This document shows positions 24,192 through 33,129 of a DNA stretch of 41,719 nt, in pieces. This DNA comes from Candidatus Schekmanbacteria bacterium. Lineage in GTDB: Bacteria; CSSED10-310; JACPHN01. Every line of letters starts with the position of its first letter. Within the stretch, counting starts at the first letter, position 1. Under the pieces are notes generated by a model. It ran no database searches. It saw only the letters and a list, made by a program, of their open reading frames with translations, and was not told where the DNA came from. The translations under genes and the position numbers were made by a program. The stretch covers positions 1-41,719 of the forward strand of contig JACPHN010000194.1 in assembly GCA_016188575.1 (NCBI GenBank). Reading direction: 5' to 3'.

Positions 24192-27100
24192 ATGATCTGC
24201 AGCCACTGCGGCGCCTCGAACTTGGATGATGCAGTCTTCTGCAAAGACTGCGGCGAGGTTTTCCTGGACAGCGACGCCTTCCCGAGCGCGCCGGCGAAGC
24301 GACCCACGGCGGCGTCGCGGGCGCCGTCGAAAAAAGAGCTTTTCGACCGCGGCCTGTCCAAATACGAACAAGGTCTGTATCGCGAAGCGATCGAGGAGTG
24401 GACGAAGGTACTCGCTCTGGATCCCGACAACGATACGGCAAAAACCCTGATCAATGAGGCCCGCATCCAGCTCGGCGATTCCGACCGCGACGCCGACGTC
24501 CCGGAAGGCTCCTTTGCGGATCGCGAATTCGAAGCCACGATGCAGGGGCCGCCACGCGAGTCGCCGCGCGAACCGCCGCGCCGGCAACGCCCCGAGAAGC
24601 CGGTCCCGCCGGAAAAGGTCGACAACGCGTCCATGGAGACCGCGCGCACGCTGATCCCGCCGGAGCTCCTGAAAAAAAGCACCAAGGGAATCTCGGGCGA
24701 AGCGACGATGGCTCTCGCACCGTCGGTACATCAGGCCGAAACGGTTCCCGAGCTCGGTTCGTCGACGTTCGTGGAGGACGAGCTCGAGCCCGATTTCGGA
24801 ATTCCCGAAGAGCTCGAGCCCAGCTTTCAGGAGGAGTCGCCGACACTGGGGGGGGCTGGATTCGTCGTCGGTGGGCAGCGAGACACCGAGCCGATCGCCG
24901 AACCCAAGCCACGCGACCGCCTGTCGTCGTCATTCTATGAATCCAAGACGCAGGTCTACGACGAAGAACCCTCGTCGGCGCTACTTCCGGGCGCCGATGA
25001 GGAGCTCGCAGCGCCCCGGCCGTTGATGCGCTCCGTGACGCTCCCGCCGCCGCGGCGCACCAGTGGCGGCAAGCTACTGCTCTTTGCCGTGTTCGGCGTG
25101 ACGCTCGTGGGCCTTGCCGCCGCCGCAACACTGCTCCTGCTCCGGCCGCCTTCGCTCGTTGCCGAGATCGATCGGGTGTTTCTCGAGCAAAAGGACGACG
25201 CACACACCAAGGCGCTGGAGCTCGTCCAGAGCCAGGCCGCCGCGGCGCTCGAATCTGATCCCGAGGAGGGACCCAAGGTGCTGGCGCGCCGTCAGTTCCT
25301 CCTGGGATTCAAGAAGGCCATGGAGAAGCGCGACGAGCACAGCTACGAGACGGCACGCACCAACCTGCGCGAGCTCCAGGGATTGGTGCCGCCGTTCGAG
25401 GAGCTGCTGCGCAAGAAAATCAACGACACGGCCGAGGACCAGGCGGCGTACGTAAGCAAGATTCTGGAGCGGGCGCAGGAACGCCTGAGCGACCCGGCCA
25501 GCTACAGTACCGCTGTCAATCAGTTCGAGTTCATACTCACCAACACCGAGATTGCCGAGGATCCGACGCCGATTCGCGAGCGTATCGACCAAATGCTCAC
25601 GGACGCGGTCACGCGTTTTCGCGACGCGGCGGTGTCCGAAGCGCAGGCCGGAAGCTACGACGCCGCGATCGCCAGCGCCGACAGTGGCGCGAAGCTCCTG
25701 GATTCCGCCAAGAAATACGTGACGCGGGCCGAGGCGCTCGAGACCGAGCTGGCCGAGCTCAAGAAAAATCTCCAGGCCGACCGCAAGATCATCGCTCTTG
25801 CCGAGTCGAAGGCGGATGCACCGGAGGCGGCGCGCACCCGGGCGGCCCAGCAACTCGACGAGATCCATTACCCGGGTGCACAGGTTGCGCGGCTGCGGGA
25901 AAAACTCACTGCCAAGGCGACAAGCCCCGCGCCGGCGGCATTCATGCCGACGCTCAGCGTGACGGCGACCCGCGGTGGCGGCGGTGCGCTCGCGGAGGTC
26001 GAGCTGTATGTCGACGGCCGCCTCTCCGGCCGGACACGCACAAACGGCAAGACGACAGAGCAGGTCAAGGGGTACAAACCCGGCGATCGCGTATCCGTAC
26101 GGTTTCACCACGCCCACTACGACATCGCTCCCACGTTCGCCGAGGTCACGCTCGAGGAGGGCAAGACCAGCTACGACCTCGCGGTTGTCGGCACTCCGAT
26201 TCTTGGCGAGCTGGCGCTGAAAATACGCCACGGAGTGACCGGCGAGCCGATTGGCGAGGTCGCCGTGCAGCCGCGCGGCGAGCCCGCCGTGATGTCCGGC
26301 GGGGACGGCGTCGCCAAGGTTCGCCTGCCGCGTGGGCAAGCCTACGAAATCAAGGTTTCGCGCGACAAGTTCCAGACCGTCGTCAGCACGGGGACGTTCC
26401 GAGAAAGCGACAAGGAGATCGTCGTGGACCTGCTTCCCTTCGCGGAGGACGTCGCCGCGCTCATCTCCGTGGTGCCACCCACGGCCGTGCCGACGGAGGT
26501 GCCGCCAACCGTTCCTCCGACGATGCCTCCCGCGCCGACCGCAACTGCGGTAGTGATCGCGCCCACGGCGCCGCCCGCCGAGACGGCTGCGAAAGCGCCC
26601 TCTAGCGAGCCGACCATGGGCAAGGTGCAGACGTTTCCGGCGATCGTCGGCGTCGAAACGGAGCCAACCGGCGTGCCTTCGCTCGCTCCCACCGCGCAGC
26701 CCACCCTCGAGCCGACACTCGCGCCGACACTCGCGCCGACACTCGCGCCGACGCGGGAGCCCACCCGGGCTCCCGAGCCGACTTCGCCGGCGGCGACCGC
26801 TCCAGCAACGCCGCCGCCGTCGGCCGTGCCGGCTGAGACCCCGCGCGACGTCGCGAGCCTCGTCCCGCCGGCAGCAGGTAACATCGCCAGTGACGACTAT
26901 TTCGGGAAAGCGGATTACTTCTTGCGTCTCGCCAAGGAAAAGAAAGATCCGACCTACTACGAGTACGCGATATCGAGCCTGAAGAAAGTCCGCTCCTCGC
27001 AAGATGACCGCAACAACTACGTGCGCGCACAATTCCAGGTCGGCAGAATCTACGCGCATGATCTTGAGCAGTACGATAACGCGCTGGCCGCCTTTGAAAA

Positions 27101-27491
27101 CATGTTGCAGGTAGATGCACGCCAGAGCGTTGGCTTTTTCGAGCGCGGCCTCGTTCACTTTCACCTGGGCAACTTCGAGGAGGCGCTGCGAGACCTGGAA
27201 AACGCCTTCCGACTGCTGTCCATCTCGCCACCACCGAATCCGCTGGACCGTAAACGCGTGGTCGTGGACGGGTACTATTTCCGCGCACAGGCACAGGAGG
27301 CAATATATAATCGAAATACAGAAGATATAAATACGCTCAAGAAATCCATAAAGAACTGGCAGGATTTTCAGGACAAATGTGATCGCTTCACCGAGGTCTG
27401 CGACCAAAGCTACTTCGGGCAATCCAAGAAGCACCTGGTCCGGCTCAGTAATCAGCTCACCATGATGCTTCTCAGCGGAGGTGGTCAGTGA
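24192..27491 (+). CDS. Large zinc-ribbon, TPR and PEGA-like membrane protein
   Basis: 1099 residues from ATG 24192 (GGAGG upstream). Order: zinc ribbon with C3, C6, C17 and C20; one or two TPR-like helices (48-85; YEQGLYREAIEEWTKVLALDP); a long charged, disordered stretch (95-290); one transmembrane helix (294-317); a helical, coiled-coil-like region (about 320-575). Two carboxypeptidase-regulatory/PEGA-like beta domains follow (about 585-755; VELYVDGRLSGRT and GYKPGD), then a Pro/Thr-rich linker with tandem repeats (about 757-890), and a C-terminal TPR array (about 900-1090; QYDNALAAFENMLQVD). The zinc ribbon would face the cytoplasm and the rest the periplasm. This architecture suggests a scaffold connecting the two sides. 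The specific function is unknown. The DNA near 27290-27440 is unusually AT-rich. Confidence 0.85.
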   Translation: MICSHCGASNLDDAVFCKDCGEVFLDSDAFPSAPAKRPTAASRAPSKKELFDRGLSKYEQGLYREAIEEWTKVLALDPDNDTAKTLINEARIQLGDSDRDADVPEGSFADREFEATMQGPPRESPREPPRRQRPEKPVPPEKVDNASMETARTLIPPELLKKSTKGISGEATMALAPSVHQAETVPELGSSTFVEDELEPDFGIPEELEPSFQEESPTLGGAGFVVGGQRDTEPIAEPKPRDRLSSSFYESKTQVYDEEPSSALLPGADEELAAPRPLMRSVTLPPPRRTSGGKLLLFAVFGVTLVGLAAAATLLLLRPPSLVAEIDRVFLEQKDDAHTKALELVQSQAAAALESDPEEGPKVLARRQFLLGFKKAMEKRDEHSYETARTNLRELQGLVPPFEELLRKKINDTAEDQAAYVSKILERAQERLSDPASYSTAVNQFEFILTNTEIAEDPTPIRERIDQMLTDAVTRFRDAAVSEAQAGSYDAAIASADSGAKLLDSAKKYVTRAEALETELAELKKNLQADRKIIALAESKADAPEAARTRAAQQLDEIHYPGAQVARLREKLTAKATSPAPAAFMPTLSVTATRGGGGALAEVELYVDGRLSGRTRTNGKTTEQVKGYKPGDRVSVRFHHAHYDIAPTFAEVTLEEGKTSYDLAVVGTPILGELALKIRHGVTGEPIGEVAVQPRGEPAVMSGGDGVAKVRLPRGQAYEIKVSRDKFQTVVSTGTFRESDKEIVVDLLPFAEDVAALISVVPPTAVPTEVPPTVPPTMPPAPTATAVVIAPTAPPAETAAKAPSSEPTMGKVQTFPAIVGVETEPTGVPSLAPTAQPTLEPTLAPTLAPTLAPTREPTRAPEPTSPAATAPATPPPSAVPAETPRDVASLVPPAAGNIASDDYFGKADYFLRLAKEKKDPTYYEYAISSLKKVRSSQDDRNNYVRAQFQVGRIYAHDLEQYDNALAAFENMLQVDARQSVGFFERGLVHFHLGNFEEALRDLENAFRLLSISPPPNPLDRKRVVVDGYYFRAQAQEAIYNRNTEDINTLKKSIKNWQDFQDKCDRFTEVCDQSYFGQSKKHLVRLSNQLTMMLLSGGGQ
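26711..26746 (+). repeat. 12-bp tandem repeat inside a Pro/Thr linker
   Basis: Three perfect tandem copies of GCCGACACTCGC, followed by a partial fourth, encode a PTLA repeat in the extracytoplasmic linker of the zinc-ribbon protein. The copy number could vary by slippage and change linker length. Confidence 0.85.
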
Positions 27492-28798
27492 CGTTGGCCG
27501 TCCGTAACGCAAACTTCGGGCGGGTCCTTTCCGGAATCGCTCGCATCGCAATCCTTGGCACCGTTTTGGCCGGCGTCGCCGGCGCCGGCGCGGCCGCGCC
27601 TAAGCTGAGCAATGCCAAGGCGGTGTTTGCCGCCGAGCAGGTGCCTATCGGCCAGCAGCTCATCGCCCCAGCTCCGGCCCCCGACGGAAAGACACTCGCA
27701 TACGAAGCGCTGAAGGGAAACAGTCGGTTCCTCTTTCTCTACGACGGCGAATCCGGTTCGGTGCAACAGGTCAAGGCCCGTAAGTCCCTTCTCACTCAGG
27801 CATCCGCTTACGAAGGGGAGCTAGACTGGTGCCTGGCTACGGCCTGCGCCGGAAGCTTCGTGTTCGTCAGCGGCTCGCAGAACAACCTCGACATCTACGC
27901 CGGAAAGGTCGGCGCCACCGAAGCTCCCACGCCACTGACGGCGCACAAGTCCCTGGACTTTCAGCCGCGTTTTGATCCGGCCGCCAACCGCGTGGCCTTT
28001 TTGTCCGGCCGCGACCGCAAATCCGGCTCCGACCTCTACTTGCTCGACCTGGACAAATTGGCCAGCGGCGTCGCGCTCATGCGCCTGACGAATCTGCCCA
28101 ACGGCGTCCTTTATCCGGAGTGGTCGCCGGATGGCCGCTACATCGTCTTCAGCGCCGAGGGCCTGAGCGCCGAAGGCGGCAACACGCCCAGCTTCGACCT
28201 GTGGCTGATGGATTTGCGGCGGCTCCCGGAGACCCTGCCCGCGGCAGCACGGTCTGAAGGAAACGGCGGGGAGCCTGTCATCGACCTCTCCGCGGACCTG
28301 CAGCCAGCTCGCGTCACCAGCGTCGACGCTTCAGACGAGCTGGCGGCGAGCTTCGCTCCCGATGGCACCGCTCTCGCCTTCTACGTCAGCGATGCTGCTG
28401 ACGCGACGGGAACCGCGGGCCGTAAAGGGCAGAAGGAGCAGCGTTTGGCGCTCGTCGAGCTGAAACGCGGCGACGGCAGCGACGCCGCGCCCGCGCTCGG
28501 CGAAATCCGCACACTTGTCGATCACGTTGCGGATCCCAACGAGGACTCCACGCTCCGAGGGCCAGTGTGGCTCGCGGACGGGAGCGCCCTGTTGGTCGTT
28601 CGCGACGATCCGGAGACCTTCAACCCCATCGTCCTCGTCGACAGAAGCTCCGGCGAGATCGTTTCCAGCTTGGCCGAGACCCACGTGAACAAGGATCTGG
28701 CGCTGGCGCGTCATTCACCGAGTGCGGGAATTCGCCTGTTCTTCAGCGCTCATGAAGGGCAGAGCACCGGATTGTACGAGGTACGGATCCAGCCGTGA
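27488..28798 (+). CDS. TolB-like periplasmic beta-propeller protein
   Basis: 436 residues from GTG 27488, overlapping the previous stop by 4 bp (GTGA). The N-terminus is a signal peptide (VLSGIARIAILGTVLAGVAGAGAAA). The rest shows TolB/PD40-type propeller blades: IAPAPAPDGKTLAYEA, FQPRFDPAANRVAFLSGRD with DLYLLDLD, LYPEWSPDGRYIVFSAEG with FDLWLMDL, and a later RGPVWLADGSALLVVRDD. Such propellers bind proteins or peptides in the periplasm. It lacks the TolB N-terminal domain and any Tol/Pal neighbours, so it is not TolB proper. A structural partner role in the neighbouring assembly is the likely reading. Confidence 0.82.
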   Translation: MTLAVRNANFGRVLSGIARIAILGTVLAGVAGAGAAAPKLSNAKAVFAAEQVPIGQQLIAPAPAPDGKTLAYEALKGNSRFLFLYDGESGSVQQVKARKSLLTQASAYEGELDWCLATACAGSFVFVSGSQNNLDIYAGKVGATEAPTPLTAHKSLDFQPRFDPAANRVAFLSGRDRKSGSDLYLLDLDKLASGVALMRLTNLPNGVLYPEWSPDGRYIVFSAEGLSAEGGNTPSFDLWLMDLRRLPETLPAAARSEGNGGEPVIDLSADLQPARVTSVDASDELAASFAPDGTALAFYVSDAADATGTAGRKGQKEQRLALVELKRGDGSDAAPALGEIRTLVDHVADPNEDSTLRGPVWLADGSALLVVRDDPETFNPIVLVDRSSGEIVSSLAETHVNKDLALARHSPSAGIRLFFSAHEGQSTGLYEVRIQP

Positions 28799-30309
28799 TT
28801 CCTGCAAATTGGAAAAACGCGTTCGGCAGCGTCGCTGTCGCCGGGCTCATCTTCAGTGCGCCGTTTCAGGTCTTCTACGAAACGCAAAACGAGCGGATCA
28901 CAGAAGGCTATGAGGCGCTGTATTTCAATCGCTTTGCCGATGCGGTCACGCGCTTCTCGCGAAAAGACGGTCTGGCGGACCTCGTCGGCCTCGCCACCGC
29001 CTATCAGGAACGAGGAAAGTTCGCTGAGGTCGTTTTCGCGGACACCGTCGAGGTCGGCTGCCGCTACTTCGAGGATGTCGTGTTTCCGGCGGATTTGGAG
29101 AAGATCGAGGCGAGTCGGAGCGTGCCGGCCGCGGCGTTTCTGTACCGGGCGGAGTTTCTGGCGCTGTGCGGCAAGGCCGATCAGGCTGCGCAACAGTTGC
29201 AGACATTCGTGGAACGCCTCGCGGCTTCACCGGATGCGCGGCCGCTGCTGCCGGCAGCCCGGAGCTGGCAGTGGGCGCTCGCGAGCTCCCAAGCTGGGCG
29301 GAGCACGCCGCTGCCGGCGGAGGCTTCGCAGACCGAGGCACGGCTGGCGCAGTGGGCGATCGCCCAACGCCTGTCGCCGACCTCGGCACCACCAGCCATC
29401 GGCACCAGCGCCGATCCCAAGTTGTCAGCCGAAAGAAACCAGCGAAACCTCGTATTCGCTCTGGCCGCGGAACAGAAGCCTGCCGAGGCGCTCAAGCAAC
29501 TGGCCGCGCTGGACATGCGAGCTCCCGAGCTGGAGATGAAAGTGGGCCGTTTTGGCCTCGTGCGCCTCTACGACCCGTTGATCCCGCTCGCTGCCGCGCG
29601 CGCGTACCTGGCGATGAGCGCCTCATTCTTCTCCGAGGCGCTCGCCGCCAGCAGCGCGGGCGACGCCGAGGCCGCGCTACTCGCCGATGATTTGCGGGCG
29701 AGCGCCGGCTACGCATTGCTCTTGACTGGGGACGCCAAGGCCGCACGCAGGGTGCTCGAAGCCGGGCGCAGCGAGATTGCGGCCGTGTATCGCGGCCTGG
29801 CACAGGTGGCCGACGGGCAGGCCGCGCTGGCTCGCAGCCAGCTCACCGTCGTCGCGCAGTCTGCCTCCCCCGCCGTCGTGCTCCATCTCGGGCGCGCCTA
29901 CTGGCAGCTCGGCGACCGGCAGCAGGCGCTTGCGGCAACCGAGAAGTCGTGGCGGATGCTCGCTGCCGTGGAAAGCACCCAACCCGAGCTCTACGAAAAA
30001 TACACGCAACGCAACGCCCATCAGCTCGTCCGCATGACGCTGGCGATGAATGATCCTCAGGCTGCGCGCAAGGCACACCAGCGAGGAAAGAAGAGCCAGC
30101 AGCTCGACTCGCCCGAGCACAACCTGCCCGAGTTCCTTCTTGACCAGGCGCTTCTCGCTTCCCGCTCCGGAGCGCGGGAGTTTCCCACCGCGATGGGCAT
30201 CTACAGCAGCCTCGAAAGCCTCTTTTCGGAGTGCCATCCGCTCGCGGACATGTTTCAGGGCATCTATGCCGCGGCGGCCTCTCAAGGCGGAGAGATGCCC
30301 AAGCTATGA
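28795..30309 (+). CDS. TPR-like helical repeat protein
   Basis: 504 residues from GTG 28795, again overlapping the previous stop by 4 bp. A short hydrophobic N-terminal segment (FGSVAVAGLIFSAPF) may be a signal or anchor. The body consists of degenerate TPR-like helix pairs (EGYEALYFNRFADAVTRFS, AEFLALCGKADQAAQQLQTF, HLGRAYWQLGDRQQALAATE). No catalytic motif is visible. The tight double GTGA coupling across three genes suggests their products are made in fixed proportion, as for subunits of one complex. A 54-bp gap separates it from the peptide-binding protein gene. Confidence 0.78.
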   Translation: MIPANWKNAFGSVAVAGLIFSAPFQVFYETQNERITEGYEALYFNRFADAVTRFSRKDGLADLVGLATAYQERGKFAEVVFADTVEVGCRYFEDVVFPADLEKIEASRSVPAAAFLYRAEFLALCGKADQAAQQLQTFVERLAASPDARPLLPAARSWQWALASSQAGRSTPLPAEASQTEARLAQWAIAQRLSPTSAPPAIGTSADPKLSAERNQRNLVFALAAEQKPAEALKQLAALDMRAPELEMKVGRFGLVRLYDPLIPLAAARAYLAMSASFFSEALAASSAGDAEAALLADDLRASAGYALLLTGDAKAARRVLEAGRSEIAAVYRGLAQVADGQAALARSQLTVVAQSASPAVVLHLGRAYWQLGDRQQALAATEKSWRMLAAVESTQPELYEKYTQRNAHQLVRMTLAMNDPQAARKAHQRGKKSQQLDSPEHNLPEFLLDQALLASRSGAREFPTAMGIYSSLESLFSECHPLADMFQGIYAAAASQGGEMPKL

Positions 30310-30363
30310 GAACCCGCGCCCGCTGTGCCCCCGGTGGCGAGAACATCTGACGGAGTTCGCACC

Positions 30364-32160
30364 ATGAAACGCTACAGAATCCTGCCTGCCGTCCTCATCG
30401 CCGGGTTCGTCCTTGCCGCGGCTGCCGCCGCCGATGCCCAAATGCAGCGAGATAAGGGCGGGACGATGCGCTACAGCTCCACGAAGCAAATCAAGGCCCT
30501 CGACCCCATAACCTCTACCTCGCTTGCCACTCTGCGCATGACCAGTCTGATCTACGAGTCGCTCGTCGAGCGGGATGAGTTTGGCACCGGCCTCAAGCCC
30601 TTGCTGGCGGACAAGTTCGAATCCGCCCCGCGGCTGATCACGTTCTTTCTCAAACATGACATAAAATGGCACGACGGAGCGCCGTTTACCGCGGAGGACG
30701 TGGCTTTTACCTTCAAGGTCCTGCGCAACCCCAAGACGGAAACAGCGCTGCGCGACGAGTTCAAGTTCGTAGGGGACGTCAGCGTCAAGGACGCGCACAC
30801 CATCACGTTCACCTTTCTTGACCCCGTGTACAAGCCGGAGTACCGGTTCATGGCGCTGAAAATCCTGCCGCGCCACACCTTTGAGGTGCTCGATCCGGAG
30901 TACACGCCGACGGCCAAGGGCGAGGCGCAGCTCCGCTTTCCCGATGTGCCCCTGCTTTCGGCACCGCGTGCGGACTCCCGCACGACCCGCGAGCTTCCCA
31001 ACAAGGCCATCATCTCTATTCTGGAGAGCCGCGGAGACTATGTGCGGGCCAAGGTGCTCAGGGCAGGGCCGGTGGGCGCGGAAGGTTGGATTGAGAAGTT
31101 CAAGGACCACATCGCCCGCGACGAAGGCAGCTTCATCCTGCATCCCATCGGCACGGGGCCCTACAAGTTCGAGAGCATCGGCACGCGCGGAATCAATCTG
31201 CGGCTCAACGAGGAATACCATGGAGACAAGGCGTACATCGAGTTCGTTCGCCGAACGCGTGCGCAGGACAAGAACACCATGGTGAACTATCTGTTAAACG
31301 AGTTCTTGAATCTTCTGCCCGATACACCACTTGAGGATATCGCGAGGATAGAGAAATCCGGTGTTGCCAAAACAACGCAATACTCATCCCTGAAATTCGC
31401 CGGTTTTGTGTATAATACGCAGAAGAAAGGCCTGGGTAAACGTGAAATGCGCCGGGCGATGACACTGGCACTCAATCGCTCCCAACTCCTGGAAACGTTC
31501 TATCAGGGGAAGGGCGACATCGTTGCCGGCCCATTTGCGCCGGATTCCTGGGGTGTGTCGCTCAGTCTGAAGCCGCTAGGATTTGATCTCGATGCCGCCA
31601 ACAAGCTGCTCGACGAGGCGATCGGGCTGCCGAGGGAGGATGGTTCGCGGCGTATCGAAGGACAACCCGCGGCGTATCGGCTAATCATCTCGAACGAGCA
31701 GAACCCCGCCGATTACAACATGTGCCACGCTTACAAGGACGCCATGGCAAAGGTCGGGATTCAGGTAGAAGTAGACACCGTAGAAAAAGGAAAGTACATA
31801 GACGATCTACGAGCAGGCGATTTCGACATTGCGTACCTCGAGTGGAACTTTGGGATTAGCTATAATATCAAGCCGATTTTCCATCCCGAAGGGTTGAACA
31901 ACTATGGGCGCTACGTCAACCCCGAGGTCGGAAGGCTCTTCGACGAGATGGATCGTCAGAATGATGGTGAGGCGCGCCGCGAGCTATCGTACAAGATTCA
32001 GGAGATAATCGCCGAGGATGCGCCGTACACGTTCCTGTGGACGCTCAAGAATGTCGCATCATCGAGCATTCACATCCGCGATATTGGCCCGGAGACAATC
32101 GATCCGTACGAGTTCTTTACCTGGATTGAGCGCTGGTACATTCCCCGCGATGTGCAGTAA
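30364..32160 (+). CDS. Peptide ABC transporter substrate-binding protein (family 5) with inserted SH3-like domain
   Basis: 598 residues from ATG 30364, with a signal peptide ending ADA. Family 5 (OppA/DppA) features: GGTMRYSSTKQIKALDPITS, the LIYESLVERDE segment, IKWHDGAPFTAEDVAFTFKVL, the GTGPYKFE segment, and a C-terminal lobe. Between the first-lobe segments, residues about 199-250 read like a bacterial SH3 module (RELPNKAIISILESRGDYVR, then GAEGWIEKF), which is not part of the usual fold. SH3b domains often contact peptidoglycan. The binding protein may thus be held at, or take peptides from, the cell wall. Two islands in the gene (about 31270-31480 and 31690-32060) have much lower GC than their surroundings. 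Confidence 0.9.
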   Translation: MKRYRILPAVLIAGFVLAAAAAADAQMQRDKGGTMRYSSTKQIKALDPITSTSLATLRMTSLIYESLVERDEFGTGLKPLLADKFESAPRLITFFLKHDIKWHDGAPFTAEDVAFTFKVLRNPKTETALRDEFKFVGDVSVKDAHTITFTFLDPVYKPEYRFMALKILPRHTFEVLDPEYTPTAKGEAQLRFPDVPLLSAPRADSRTTRELPNKAIISILESRGDYVRAKVLRAGPVGAEGWIEKFKDHIARDEGSFILHPIGTGPYKFESIGTRGINLRLNEEYHGDKAYIEFVRRTRAQDKNTMVNYLLNEFLNLLPDTPLEDIARIEKSGVAKTTQYSSLKFAGFVYNTQKKGLGKREMRRAMTLALNRSQLLETFYQGKGDIVAGPFAPDSWGVSLSLKPLGFDLDAANKLLDEAIGLPREDGSRRIEGQPAAYRLIISNEQNPADYNMCHAYKDAMAKVGIQVEVDTVEKGKYIDDLRAGDFDIAYLEWNFGISYNIKPIFHPEGLNNYGRYVNPEVGRLFDEMDRQNDGEARRELSYKIQEIIAEDAPYTFLWTLKNVASSSIHIRDIGPETIDPYEFFTWIERWYIPRDVQ

Positions 32161-32171
32161 GGCCACCGGCT

Positions 32172-33119
32172 ATGGCGGGGATGGTGCGCGTGATCCTGCG
32201 GCTCGCCGGGGAAAACTTGGCGGTGTTCTTTCTGGCGACGTTTCTGATCTTCTGGATCATCAATCAGGCGCCGGGAGATCCGATCGATATCTGGCATCCT
32301 GAACCGGGGATGTCGGCGGCAGACCGCCAGGCGATCGCCCAGGAGCTGGGCCTTCAGCGGCCGCTGGTCGAGCGCTATGCGAGGCTGTTGTGGCGCACCG
32401 TGCGGCTCGACCTCGGGGCATTTGACGGCGTGCCCATCAGCGAGCGGCTGCTGCACGGCATCGGCGTGACGCTCTTGCTCGCGCTGAGCGCCAGTGCGGT
32501 CAGCGTCGCGGTCGGCGTTCCGCTTGGCGTGCTCGGTGGGCTGGAACGCGGCGGCCCGCCGATCCGTGTCGCCACCATGATCGTGTATGTGGCGAGCTTG
32601 CTGCCGGTGTTCTTGCTGTGCTACCTCGTGCACCTCTTCTTCTTGAACACCGTTGGTGTGCTGCCCACGCCCCAGTCGGTAGAGAATCGCGCAACCATCT
32701 GGAAAGTCCTGACCGCGCTGTCGATGGCTAGCGTCCTTGGAATCGGGGACGGCACGGCCACCGAGATACTGCGCTATGTGCGCAGCGAGGTGCGGCGGAT
32801 CTCAAACAGTCAGTTTATCCGCGCCGCCCGGGTGAACGGTGGTAGTGTGACGCGCCACCTCGCCCGCAACACGCTCGTTCCGATCGCAACGATCATCAAC
32901 CTTCGCATGCTGTACTTCCTCGGGGGCGCGGTCGTCGTCGAGGCGATTTTCCAGTTGGATGGGCTCGGTTGGCTCACGTGGCAGTCGATCGACAGTCGCA
33001 ACTACGAGCTACTGTTTGCCGTGTCGGTTGTCAGCGTCATCGCCGTTTGCGCGGTCAATCTCCTAAATAACGTTACGATCGGGCTGATCGATCCGCGTGT
33101 TCGCGCCCGATCGGGGTGA
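32172..33119 (+). CDS. Peptide ABC transporter permease, OppB/DppB-type
   Basis: A 315-residue inner-membrane protein: an N-terminal helix (FFLATFLIFWIINQ) followed by APGDPIDIW, then further helices including LLLALSASAVSVAVGVPLGV and YVASLLPVFLLCYLVHLFFL. The permease EAA loop FIRAARVNGGSVTRHLARN contacts the ATPases. APGDP after the first helix is diagnostic of OppB-type permeases. It starts 11 bp after the binding protein. Confidence 0.93.
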   Translation: MAGMVRVILRLAGENLAVFFLATFLIFWIINQAPGDPIDIWHPEPGMSAADRQAIAQELGLQRPLVERYARLLWRTVRLDLGAFDGVPISERLLHGIGVTLLLALSASAVSVAVGVPLGVLGGLERGGPPIRVATMIVYVASLLPVFLLCYLVHLFFLNTVGVLPTPQSVENRATIWKVLTALSMASVLGIGDGTATEILRYVRSEVRRISNSQFIRAARVNGGSVTRHLARNTLVPIATIINLRMLYFLGGAVVVEAIFQLDGLGWLTWQSIDSRNYELLFAVSVVSVIAVCAVNLLNNVTIGLIDPRVRARSG

Positions 33120-33129
33120 GCAACGAAGC

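Noticed and set aside
25074-27551. An 825-residue minus-strand open frame opposite the zinc-ribbon gene
   Set aside because: It mirrors the codons of the plus-strand gene, has repetitive Arg/Gly composition and lacks a recognisable domain.
31411-31416. A perfect TATAAT inside the peptide-binding protein gene as an internal promoter
   Set aside because: No acceptable -35 lies at the right distance, and the hexamer is expected by chance in this low-GC island.
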